This document shows positions 50,195 through 62,000 of a stretch of DNA of 64,000 nucleotides, piece by piece. Under the pieces are notes generated by a model. It was given only the letters and a program-made list of their open reading frames with translations. It was not told the origin of the DNA and made no database searches. Within the stretch, counting starts at the first letter, position 1. Each line of letters opens with the position of its first letter. The position numbers were made by a program, and so were the translations under genes. Source of the stretch: Diprion similis (Eukaryota; Arthropoda; Insecta; Hymenoptera; Diprionidae); assembly GCF_021155765.1 (NCBI RefSeq), contig NC_060108.1:21539025-21603024 (forward strand). Direction: 5' to 3'.

Positions 50195-50987
50195 CTAGGG
50201 GTGATTCTGCCTCTGGGCTACGTACGGCGAAGTTCTGCCAACGAGGATAACACGAGAACAGATCGGACACCTGTGCCTCGGAGTTCTCAACACGTTTGTG
50301 AAACGTGGTAACAAACATAAGCTGCGACAACGTCAGTACGTGATTGTCATTTGGTATTCACGAGGTGCTCCTATCGTTCAAACTCAAACACACAGGGGCC
50401 AAATTTCAGGAATCCAACCAACGAATAACGTATATGTATGTAATACCAGATTGTAGGCTACACTTCACACTGGGTTAACGTTAATTTTGTCTTTTTGGAA
50501 ATTCACCGTTTCCATTACGTCCGCCAATGGGTTTGAGAGTAAACTTATCAGACATCCAGCTACGCAGGAATATACGGTAAAGTAGAGATCAACATGCTTA
50601 CCAACATGGTAGAAGAACGGTGCTGAGCAAGGACATGTACCATTTTGGCCCTGGGTCCGCTGCTGCATGTACATAATAATTGCAGTGTGGGCAAAGTATT
50701 GCAGCGGAGGTTGCACCGTTGATATGCCGATTTGTCACATTATCCGGAGAATATTTATCCTCCCAGTAAACGTTCTTACAATCGTTTACGTCCCTGTGCC
50801 GATTATAGTTGTCGAGATCTTCTAGACTCTCAGAGTTTTCGTCGCTGTATATCCATTCTTCCGATGGATTACCTGGCTCTCCGTCGCACAAGCTGCATCT
50901 GTCGTGATACTCGTCGCAATCACGCCTCTTATTCTTGTCTTGGGAATAGTCGTAGTATTTTCGATCGAATGGTTCTAATTGCGCCAT
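50195..50987 (-). CDS. LITAF-domain protein with acidic N-terminus (array member I)
   Basis: Two exons, 50602-50987 and 50195-50321, joined in phase 2, encode 170 residues. The first 95 residues are hydrophilic and strongly acidic (EEWIYSDENSESLEDLDN) with many Tyr and Asp and an extra CSLC pair (31-34). The domain follows: first knuckle CPHC (Cys99/102), MSLLSTVLLPC, then CLCLLPRF and the second knuckle HRCPIC (Cys147/150). The phase-1 intron seen in most neighbours is absent, as in gene H, so H and I probably share a recent ancestor. No PPxY is present. It is head-to-head with gene J, about 1.1 kb apart. Confidence 0.87.
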
Positions 50988-51276
50988 ATTGCCTTCCAGT
51001 ACTCAATATTAACTAGGAACTTCCCGTAGCGGAACTTTGCTCAGCGTCTCCCATTTGTTATAGCGTGAAAACCACTGCTTTAATAGGTATGTATGTACTC
51101 TTGAGGTACGTGTGTGGCCAATTCCCCAAAGGACAATAGAAATGCAGCTGAAACTTGACGGAAACTATATGACGTAATTGACAAGGGATGTCATATTTCG
51201 ACCCAATATGAATATCCGATATAGCATAATGCCGTAGATCGGGAAATATAGATATATATACATGTATACGTATATA

Positions 51277-51301
51277 TGTGTGTGTGTGTGTGTGTGTGTG
51301 G
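51277..51301. repeat. (GT)n microsatellite
   Basis: About 12 GT units in the divergent spacer between array members I and J. Confidence 0.9.
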
Positions 51302-52080
51302 TGGAAATTTCAAAGCAGTATAGATTTTAGGTAAAAGGAATTGAAACCAACCTGTTTAGCCCGGAAGAGTTTCGAAGAATTTGGAAGGATTCTAGTACTT
51401 GGTCACAGGATAAGAAAGTGTTTTTATTTTTAATTTATATTTTATGATTTCGAAACTGTGTAATCAGTGTCTGGACGTTTTTAAATTAATTTCGAATTTA
51501 TCTTTGGTTATTCAGACGTGTCGAGACGTCTGCATCTCGATGCTGAAGTCATTGCCACGAGAATTTAGTGTCACTGAAATCTGTGAGAACAGCGTTGACG
51601 TAACCCGACAGATTTTTCTGCGACTTGCGGCACCCTTCAGGGTATTTTCACACTTCCGACTTTTCGTCGATTTGCAAAGAAGCCGCAAACGGGCCTGTCA
51701 TTTATAACTCGTGACATAAATAATTCAATAGCGACTGTAAATAAGACGGACGAGTTGGACCTCCAGCGATATGAAGTCACAAGTAACACCCGAGGAAGTA
51801 CGTCCAAGCGGTAGCAGCTATCGTGCGTATAAATTCAAGGCTGGCATAATCTAGATAAAGAATTGTAAACCCAAGCGTGATATCCAGAAATGATGTTCGA
51901 TCACAGTGATTAGCAATGTTTGTGTACGGCTGAGTGCGGCGAATGCAGAATGGTTGTTAACTTGTGATTAGCATTGTGGAAAGGTAAAAAAACAAACGTA
52001 CGGAAAAGAAAATTAACAACATTTTCTCTGGATAATTTCTGTCCTCCGAAGAAGACTCATCCGCGGAAACGATCAAGGAG

Positions 52081-52886
52081 ATGGGAAGTCTGACCGAAAC
52101 CGGAACTGCTGACAGTTCGAGCGGCGGTCAAACGATCGTCGAAGGATTTGTACCGATTAACGACAACGATACCTCGACTGGCGACCTGAGGTTTAAGAAA
52201 TTCTCAACACGTTCGTCCTGGAAATATTTGCACGGTAATAATAATAACGTCCTGATTACGAACTTTCTTCCAGATTGGATCCTGAGTACAAAGGGTGAAC
52301 CGTACGTTCAATTTCCTGTTTTCAGAGCATACAACCCTTGGGCCACGACTGGCCACAATGACTTGCCCAAATTGTCTTATGGCCATTCAAACCGCTGTCC
52401 GATACGTCGAAACTAGTCAAACTCACTTGGTTGCGGTCTGCCTATTTCCTTTAGGGTCAGGACTTATTTATTATTTGTAAGGATTGTGATTTGACCGGAA
52501 GTTAAGCGAAGAGAATTTAAGGGCCAGATCCAATCCAGAGATATTTGGCTACCACGATCAACGCTGCAGAGTTTAAAAACTAGCCCTTAGTCCATTGTTT
52601 TCAGGGGAGAAGTATTACAGCTCATTAATTTATACCCCCGAGGGATTTATTCACCCTTCCAAAGCCCCGAACATCATTCGATCGCAATCCACCCTAGTCA
52701 GTCAACGTCAGTCGTTAAATCTTCGGTATTCTCTTCTGTTACAGTTTGTGCCTTTTCCCCTACTGCACACCATATTTTCGAAACGCCGAACACTACTGTC
52801 CCATGTGTGACGTTTATTTGGGTACTTGTTTTGCCAAAGGAATCAACGGCATGGAATGCTGTCGTGACAAATCCGCGAACGAATGA
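52081..52886 (+). CDS. LITAF-domain protein (array member J)
   Basis: A 141-residue protein on the plus strand. Exons 52081-52234, 52326-52455 and 52745-52886, intron phases 1 and 2. The N-terminus (MGSLTETGTADSSSGGQ) is Ser/Thr/Gly-rich with a basic patch before the intron and no PPxY. The domain has TTLGPRLATMT, the first knuckle CPNC (Cys65/68), THLVAVCLFPLGLCLFPYC, and the second knuckle HYCPMC (Cys113/116). The tail adds several further Cys (GMECCRDKSANE). The donor of intron 2 (GG|GTCAGG) is weak, but the same phase-2 position is used throughout the family and the acceptor (TTACAG) is good. Confidence 0.9.
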
Positions 52887-55800
52887 TTATACTGGATGAA
52901 TAGATCTTTAATTAGGTTTATGATTATTTCGTGAATCCTCGCTTCACTCAAAAACCTTCTTTTCTGACCACGGATAAAGTGGCTCTAAATAGTCAACTCA
53001 AAAAACGAGCGATACAATTTCATTGCATCACTGATCCTGATCCCAATTGCAGGATATTGACTAGATATAATTAGTCATTTTCTTTTAGTGGTTCGTCGAT
53101 CAGTTCCAATGCTAAAATACATTAAATTATCGCATCAACACACTTACGATTCAATACCCAATCCAATCTTAATATAAATATATTATAATTACTTACGAAA
53201 TAAATGTTACTTAGTGAGAATAAAAGACTTGAAGAATAATGGCACAATAATTATTTTCACGTGAACGGTCGTAGGTACTTCTGGTGGATAAGGTAACCAC
53301 AAACTAAATGAGGGATGTCCTAATTTCATCGGCAGACGCTTTTGCGCTCGGTAACTCGTGGAACTGGGACGCAGGATATCATTTCCCAAAGTTGGGATAT
53401 AACTACTGGTCATTCCACCGGGCAGGGTGAGAATAATTTACACTGAATTGTCGGGATGCTACCAGACGATTTCGTCCAAACGCTCGTTTAACCCTGTGCC
53501 ATCTATTCTTCTTTCTTCTCTCTCTCTCTCTCTCTCTCTGTCTCTTATATTCTCTCTTCTAGATCATCCCGTTCTCAGAAAAATGCTGAGTATATGAGAT
53601 TCGCGGTGATCGGATTACTTTTAAAGAAAATCTTTCTATCAAGAGGAAAAAGTCCTTTCAGCCTGTAATTATACATACGACGATTAAAAAATGGTGTCGT
53701 ACTTGCGCGTAGTCATGGATTTTCTGGTCCACATTCTCAACGTTTTTACGGTAAAACGTATCAAGTTTGCACAAGAATCACCCCGTCGTGTGACAGCTGC
53801 GCAAACAACGAGATGCAGGAGAACGTTACTAATTTATTGGGCATTAAAAAACGCGACACGAAACAGGCGTTTCAATGGATACCTACGACGATCGATCCTC
53901 GATTTCAGATCATGGCAATCCTGGCACGCAGTAGCACCTGCAGGGATTCGGTCGTTAATATGGAAAACTCCCCAAAATTGTATCAAGATTTATCTCAGCT
54001 TTGGGCGTAGCCTCGAGGAAGTCAAGCGTAAAGAAGAACACTTCGTCACGCCCTTAACCAGCAGCTGTTTTCGACTATTCCGATGTATGGGAGAGTAGAG
54101 ACGTCTGAATACACGATTTGTTCACCATCTGCAGAAGCAAACATGTTTGTTTATTGTAATAAAAATAGAAAAGAAAAACTCAAGCGAGTTCAACTACTTC
54201 CACGCTTCAAACTGCTGCAAATATTTGCCAGTTCGATTTTCCAATACTGCACAGTTGCGATTACGTATTTTCCCAACTCGCGTACAAGTCTAATAACTCA
54301 CGATGGTTTCAAGAAAAATGTAAAACTTTTCTGAAAATTTTGTCATAATGCTTCGAAATTGCGCGACGTTACTCACGTCTGGTTCGGCCTTTCAAGAACT
54401 TCGAGAACGGGATGAACAACATTGATAGGGTAAAAACCTGGAGGCTCGGAATTCATCCTGATAGATATGCGGTGTGAAACGGGAAGCTGCTGTTGAGTAA
54501 TTTCCGGTCATAGGTCAGAGGTCCGAAAGATGACGGTTTCAACCACAGGCGCAATATGCGATGTCAACGAAATCTCTTAGCCACGTTATATAATGCTTTT
54601 ATTACTAGAACCGATTCGGAGTCTGGAGTTTACGGCGAGATTCCGTTTTAGTTGGATATCTCATGCATGCGGCTCTAGTGGTGGATGAATTTAGATTCGA
54701 TGTAAATTCTTTATTGCCTTCAGCCCCGTTCGCGTCAAAGCCGCGTTGTAGGTATACGCTGTGAGGATATTCGTCAATAAACTCGCCGTTGAACCGCGAA
54801 TAATGTCGAGCATTGACGGTACACTGTGTGTATATAGTTTGAAGTTAAACGATATCTTCTCTCTCCATTATCACTATCCACGACGTTCGATGGAACCCGT
54901 CTCGAGGTAATGTGATTGGTGATAATTCAGGTATTGAATACGGTGAATAATATCGCGAAAGTCTCACTTTTTCTTATCATAACCGTGGGCACGATATTCT
55001 CTGCACGATTTTCATTCCCGACCACGAGAGGCTGCAGAACGAATCGCAGAAGTTAGACGTAGCTAGAATTCTCCGACACCGTTAAACTCCTTCGTGGCGT
55101 AGGTTCTTTATAGTCAAGTATATATTTATATGTACATACGCACACGCATGTGTGGTATGTATATAGATATATGTATAGAGCCATACACGCTACACACAGC
55201 GCCGAAGACCCCCGGCAATTCGTTACTTTTGACACACAGCCAGCTGCAGCAGAGGCAGACAATAAATAACTGTCTGATTATTACCCGATAAAAAATTGTC
55301 ACAACAAAGTTGCCCCCGGGGTTCGAGAGTCTGCGAGTTAAAGTGGGCGCCTTGGTTTTTTGACGCAAAAATTAAATCATCCTCGCAGTCATCGAAGTGA
55401 ATTACGGTGAAGCTGAATTTAGTGATAAATTTGAAAAGTCTGGATAACGGAAATGCCGCTAAATTTTAAGGAGGATAGTTGAGAAGAGAAAGAATTAATC
55501 GCAACTTTTCTTTAATTCCGTAAGATTTCTTTGACAACTGAAATTGATCGATCCATTCGTGACGTGTTACACAATAATCCATATATAGAGATAAAAGTCT
55601 TATACGGTGAACAAATTGAAGGAATTATCAATAGATTCTGATACTATAATAAGCGATGTGACAATTCCATATACCTTGTAACAGTTGTTCAAACAATAAT
55701 CGGAAAAATTTATCGGCCATCTTTGTCCGAGCGCATTTAACGATATAAAAGAATTATTGGAACCCGTTTCTGCTCCAGTGCTGATCGATTATAGGTTGTC

Positions 55801-58233
55801 TTCTCGGTTCGGCAAAGCCCTTTTCTAATTCCTCCAGATCCACGATCCTCACACAGCTTCCTCGCGGTCTGCGCTGACAGTATCAGCAAAGGAATTGCCC
55901 CTGGAAGGCTCTTTATTGTCAGTGACTTTTGTAGATAGTAAATATCGATTTGATACGTATACGTACGGGTGTATTGACGTCACATTGTAGGGTTGATAAA
56001 TTCGGTTTTGTACGTGAATATACCCGAGGATTCAGCAGGGAATAAGAACGCCAAAAAAAAAAAAAAAATTATACATACGTTATATATATGTATACCCATA
56101 GACCTATCCTATGGGAATTTCTTCGTAGCTCAATTTTAGCGGTTCATTGGCCTCTCGGAAAAGTACGATACAGTCTTCGCCGTCTTCTGCTTCTTAAATA
56201 TTCCACGGTCAATGAACTTGGGAAACACCCTAGAGAAAACTTCTTCTTTCTTTTAATAGATTAGAAAATAATTGGTCGTCTAATCGACCTGCACGTACTT
56301 ATTGCTAAAATTGTTTGCGTTTATCGAATACACCGAACCGCGTGACGCGTATTACTTAATGTTCGACTTCGACGATATACAATTTAATATTAATATTTAT
56401 TGATTTTTCTTTTTTTTATATTACAGTGCCCAATACAAAAATCTTCTATGTAATCATCAACATTCATTTACATCGCCGCTCCTTACGGCGGTATAACATA
56501 CGAAAATAGATATGTAACTAGTCACAATGTTTGCGTAATCATCTTTCGAAAAAACATTTGATGCCGTTTTAGACGCGGATTATTGGTACCTATTCGCTTA
56601 TCCAGATATATATCTCTATATATTATTATTATTGTTATTATTATTATTACTATTATTATTTTTATTCTTTCTATTCTTATTATTATTATAAAATACGGTG
56701 TATCCTTGTGTACATTTTAATATCTAATATGTACATATACATATGTATTTCTTTAACCGTTCAATATTTATGTTTTCAATTGCGTATTATGATCGCTTAT
56801 ACTTGTCGTTATTTTAATCGCATATCCGCCGGCGTATTTCCGTTTATTTTCCTTTTTTTTTTTCTTTCCTTTTCACAATAACTACTGTACGGAATCGCTC
56901 GGCGATAATTATTTCGTGACTATCTCTCGATTCGCGGTTTCTTCGCCTTCGCAAGTCACATATTACAACGCAGATAATTTGAGTCATTGGCGTGAGCGGA
57001 GTAAATGTAGCAAATGCTCCGAATTAGGATGTTATCTTATTTCCGTTACGATAAATCGTGACATCGAGACTTTAAAATCCTCTGGCTATTTCCGCTGTAC
57101 CCAGCCTAATTCCGCAGACGTTTGCGGCAGCGGGTTTGGGAAATATTGGAGTGCGTAATCAACTCAGCGCGAACAGAACGGCGAGGTTGTTTGAATCATT
57201 TTTCAAAAGGCGGAATGGCCTGACCGCAAATCACGGACTTTCGTTTTCTCGAAGACTTATTTTTCGCTTCATCTACTCGCGAGTTAGATGGATTGCTGGC
57301 GCGAATGAAGTATGAAGACGGTTTCTTCGGTCTTTCTTCGGCGTACCGCAATTTTCTTCCCCTTGCATGTGTCTTATATTACAAGAGGTAAAAATAAGGG
57401 AAAAACGGAAACAAAAATTATTCGAATCAGCAAAACAGCTGTAGTCAGTCGCAACGAAACTGTAATTAAAATACAGTTGCCACTTGCTGGTGTTCCGTTC
57501 GAGTGACAGTTTGTGGAAAAGAAAATTCTGTTGCAGGTACGTAAACACCTATTGACAGGTGTTTAGTAACACATAGTTAAAGTACGTCGGAGCTACCGAT
57601 CGGTTCAAAATATTTTAGCACCTGCTCGATCGATTTTATTGTTAGTTAAACAATAGCATAATATTTTAACGCTCCGCACGCACCTCGTATATAAATACGA
57701 GTACACAAAAAATTATCCGTAATTATATCGCGCACTTTACGATTCCGCGGTTTAATCCTCGAGTTTTAACAATTTTTTTTATTATTTTAATTGCGTCTTT
57801 GTTGTTTTCCTCTTTTTCTTTTTAGGCCATACGTGTATATTATACTCTAGGTTATCTTATTTTTTATCTTAGTTTATGTCAGTTATTTCGATAATGCAAA
57901 AATTACCTGTATATGTGCACATTATTCAAGATACTTCAAATCGACGAAAATAAAATCCTCTTTCAAATTATCTACAAGATATTTAATTGTTTGTATACTT
58001 CGTCCGCCGTGCTTGTCGAGCTTGCGAGTATAAGAAAATATCCTGAAACGGAAAGGAGGATACAAAAAAGTGTCAAAACTAACGAGGGAAAGCAGCAGCG
58101 ATACACTTTGCAATCCGTATAATATCACAAGCTCACAATCGACTCAGCGATCGTCCTCGTGCAGAAAAGCTCCGCGGACAAATTATACCGAGGAAATCTT
58201 TTCCGAGCGGAGATCTAACAAGCAAAGTTGAGA
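52887..58233. other. Mostly gene-free region after the array
   Basis: It contains a CT repeat at about 53,516-53,544, an orphan first-exon candidate at 54.4 kb, and an AT-rich tract with many ATT units at about 56,620-56,690. The part just below 58,234 is probably the 3' untranslated region of the coiled-coil gene on the minus strand. CTGTGCCATCTAT near 53,495 is another weak CTCF-like word. No other gene is supported. Confidence 0.45.
54377..54456 (-). pseudogene. Orphan LITAF-type first exon (possible array member K remnant)
   Basis: ATG followed by 26 codons (MNSEPPGFYPINVVHP) and a good donor (CAGAC|GTGAGT). The PPGF start resembles first exons of genes A and E. The exon ends in phase 2 instead of phase 1, and I find no LITAF exon with both knuckles between it and gene J. 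It may be a decayed copy, or a real first exon whose partners I cannot see. Confidence 0.3.
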
Positions 58234-59063
58234 CTAAACCGTGTTTTGCTTGTATCTTCTGGCACAATTATTTCTCCTTGCCCGCTGGAAGCTACGGCGA
58301 AGTTGATTAACGGATATGCCAGCGCCTCCAGCCGCACCCTGTTCCTCGTCCAGTTCCAGTTCCAGCTCGCTGCAGCTGTCGCTTGGATATCTACAGTGCA
58401 AAAACACGACCTGACACTTTCCTCCTTTTCATCACTTCGCGATTTATATTTCATTTTATATTTATTTCTATATCTCGTCCCGCCTCGATCCTCCAGCATT
58501 CCGATTTAAATTTCAAAGCAGTAGAAAATGATTATTTCATTGTTTCATTGCGGCTAGACTAATGAACAGAATAGAACAAAACAAAATCCATTTGATAGCT
58601 ACATTACAAATTTTCGCTTTGAAATGGACGAAAAAAAAAACGTTTTTCATTTATCTTAAAAATTATCGCTGGACCTCTGCACTAAACGGTTCGCAAAACG
58701 GTACCCACGTTTCTATGCGTTAACGAATTTCTAGTAGACACAAAATCTGAATCACGAGTGTGTCCGTCGTAATCATTCGCGTCGTTAAATTGTCCGGAGC
58801 ACTTAAGGGTGTGCAGACACCCTGAAACCTCCTGAAATGGTCTGTGACATCAGAAATACGTATTCACAGACTATAAGGAAGTGCACCGTGAATGCAGGCG
58901 AGACAATATCTAGTCGTTGCACAGTTTATAGCCATGTGAATGGTAACTTACGATGATTCTCGACGTTCGACTCGGGCAAGACGCTGCTTCATCTTTGCAT
59001 GGCTGCTCGAATACTCGGCGAGAAGTCGGGCGAGTCGGGTTTGAAGGTTGTCGACGGTATTTT
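58234..59063 (-). CDS. C-terminal exons of an unidentified coiled-coil protein (partial)
   Basis: Two exons, 58952-59063 and 58234-58390, joined in phase 2. The first encodes an amphipathic coiled coil (VDNLQTRLARLLAEY and KMKQRLARVERRES). The second has an acidic segment (SDSCSELELELDEEQ), a glycine-rich turn and a basic end (QLRRSFQRARRNN, then YKQNTV and the stop). Acceptors (GCTTCAG and CTGTAG) and the donor (GTAAGT) are good. The 5' part of the gene must lie upstream on the minus strand, in 59-64 kb or beyond the window; I could not find the next exon. The family is not recognised. Confidence 0.6.
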
Positions 59064-62000
59064 CTGAAGCAAAGATATTAATTATCAAAAATGGGTATGA
59101 ATCGTTGGAAAAATTTGATGGTACACCTCGTGGCTATGGTGCAAAATTTTTAATTTTGTCTGGAGGCTTTCGCCGGCCGCTGCACTGTTAAAATGATGTA
59201 ATCCATTTAGGCCCGAACTACCAGAGACTGTTATAATATATTCGAAATTACCATCATCAGAGCCGAGAGATATAACGCGGTGATGGTGATTTAGTACTTT
59301 CTGCTCCCCGAGCTGCATCCCGTAGGCTTAGAAAAACGGGAGCACCGAGGCTTATGTCCTGAATCGTCAGGATGACGTAGCGATATTTTGATGAACTTTT
59401 CTACTTGACGTCAAACGATCTTGACGCCGTTGAAAACGAGGAAGTTCTCCTCGCCGACTCTGCGATAGTTCTTCAAACTATCTTTTGGCTACATGATAAC
59501 GCCTCGCTTTTCACTACGTCACGTATCGCTTCACCGTTGAAGGCCATAAATCATATGTCTTCTCATTCTTTCACTTCCGGTTTAACTATACGTCGCGTCG
59601 ATAAAGAAATGAATACACGCGAAAAGTTCTGGATTTAAATTCAACGAAAACGAGACTAAGAGCACCGAAATCCAGAATCCAAAATTTGTTAAAGCCTATA
59701 ATATGCAAAACTCATGTGTACAGAATCGATGTTAATTTTTTTTCTCAAATATCACTAGGTCAAGATATATCTTGATCCAATAATACGCGTGTCCTTTGTG
59801 AAAAAATGGGTCCCGCATATCCGAGTGATGAATAGCTCGATCGTTTTTGAGGAAATACTCTTATACGCGTTCGATAAAAGATTCTCTCGGAGGAAATTTC
59901 CTGGATAAATTTCGAGGCTGAAGACTCTTGAATGAAGTTGGAAAAGAAAAACCGATGAATCAGGCCGAACAGAGCTGGGCTCGGAGTAACCATTTGCCGG
60001 AAGTGCTGCGTTATATCATCAGCTTACAGTCAAGCTCTGTACATCGATTACACCCGTTGCTCCATACTCCCGTTTCATCTTTCGCCCGATCATCCCTCTG
60101 CGAGGAGACAAAAAAAAGCCGGCTCTGAGTGCCTGTAGGATTCGATCAAATAACTAATTTCCCCTGAATAGACAGAAGGGAAGATGGCGACTGAGCTCCT
60201 CGTCGAGCAGGAATGTTACATAAACACCGAAGCCGTTTGAGCCGGCCATTGCAAACACCCTCAAAATACAAGACTAAGCCTTATCAAAAGGTTCAGACTG
60301 TGGTAAAGGGCCAGTTGCGTAATTGATTATTCGATTTGATCGGATTAATGTAAACTATAACAGAAGTGAAAAGCTTTTAGAACGCTACAGGGTTGAATTC
60401 TCGTACATACCGACGTACGTCGAACAAATTTTTCCAATGAAATTTCCACGCCGTAAGATTACAGTTTTTGATTGCGATTTCTGGGCTGGATTACTCGTCG
60501 CTTAGCGAGCTCAGCGAGGCACGTCATTTGACTCGAGATCAATCTCTATCAACCTTAAACGAGTGTCTTTCCCCACGAATCAATCATTCGGACGAAAGCA
60601 GTAGGTATATAGTCTGGATTCCCGGTTTCAGATTACGACCCAAGGGCGCCTTCTTGGTATTTTTTTGTTGCAGTATATATAATACGTGTACAATCTATAT
60701 TTTTTTGCTAAAAGAGAGAGACAGGAAGAAAAAACTCACTCCATGATCGGCGTATGCTTTTAAGGGCACAAAAGAGGGGGAAAGAAACGAGATAAGTAAA
60801 AATGCGTTCTTTGTAACAAATTCGTTGGAATGTAACGAAAGGTGACAATTATGTGATGTGAAAAATATCTGTGGCAGATTATAACAAATTTTTCAGCAGG
60901 GTCTGGATTAATATGTAACGACGTGTTTTTTTTTGATTTAAAACACTTTCATTCCTTATTTAGGTGTCCACGTAAAGTATGATGTTTAGAGCCAGAAAAG
61001 AGTGTAAATTTTTGAAATTTTATCACCGAGTGCTACTAACCGGAATAAACTGCACGTTTGAATGGACTCAGTAGGTACCTACTTGCTGCATTTTCCTCTA
61101 TTGCGGTATTCGGTCTCATTCCTCAAAGCGAGATATGGAGTCGCGTCGTGAGTTCCCAGTAAATTCTCCATTTATTGCATGATAGCAGGAAATTTATTTC
61201 TTCGAAATAAAGGAGTTTTCCGTGGGAACCCCTCCGAGTCCCTTCGGCGAGAGCCTGTCACAGCTCCCTGAAATTTCTCCCTCTATCTCTCGCGAGCATG
61301 AACGCTATCGTGAAAAAATTTTAGCAGCTTGTATTTCGTACGTTATACGGCCGGAGATTTTGTTATTTTTGAAAGAAACCTCTTCTCGCGAGTCACATTT
61401 TTATTTTTTTTTATTTTTGTTTTTTAATTTGATGAGAGAGACAAAGAAGTCGAAACCAAGACAAAGTTGCGATACGACCTTCTCGCGATTAGTATAACGG
61501 AAGTAAATTCAAAGAGTGTAATCATTCAGTAGTGAAACCGAGGACCTTCCTTAATCCATTTGATTATACTCAAATTAAGGACTCGATTATACGTCGATTA
61601 TACGGAATATCGCTTCCATTATGTAAGCAGAACAACGCAACTTGTCCCGAACCGATACTCCTGAGTGATGATTGCAAATTGTTCTTCCGTTATATCCTTG
61701 TCTATTGTTCGAAGTTGAAATTGCTTGTTGACTGGAGAAAACGAAGCTGATTGTGCGCCGTTTAATCCAACAACCAATTTCCCGTAGAATTTCACTACTC
61801 AAAGACCATTCGGGATCAACCAATTGTGAATAATGAATAAGCGAATAAATACAATGTTAATTTCACCGTGTTGAGTAATCCAGATTTCCGATTCACGATC
61901 ACCAACAGCAATGTTGACACATATTTCACTCTTGCCTACTATATGGATACCTACACGATAATTTCGTACGTTCTTTGACCAACAAATTGGTGGGATTACG

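Noticed and set aside
53207-53413. Minus-strand frame with PYPPEVPTTVHV, similar to array N-termini
   Set aside because: A splice from the orphan exon at 54.4 kb is phase-compatible, but the expected domain exons would fall inside plus-strand gene J, where none is found on the minus strand.
53691-54098. Plus-strand frames near 53.8 kb, one with a CxxC (SCDSC)
   Set aside because: The CxxC lacks the rest of the LITAF pattern: no following hydrophobic stretch and no second knuckle.
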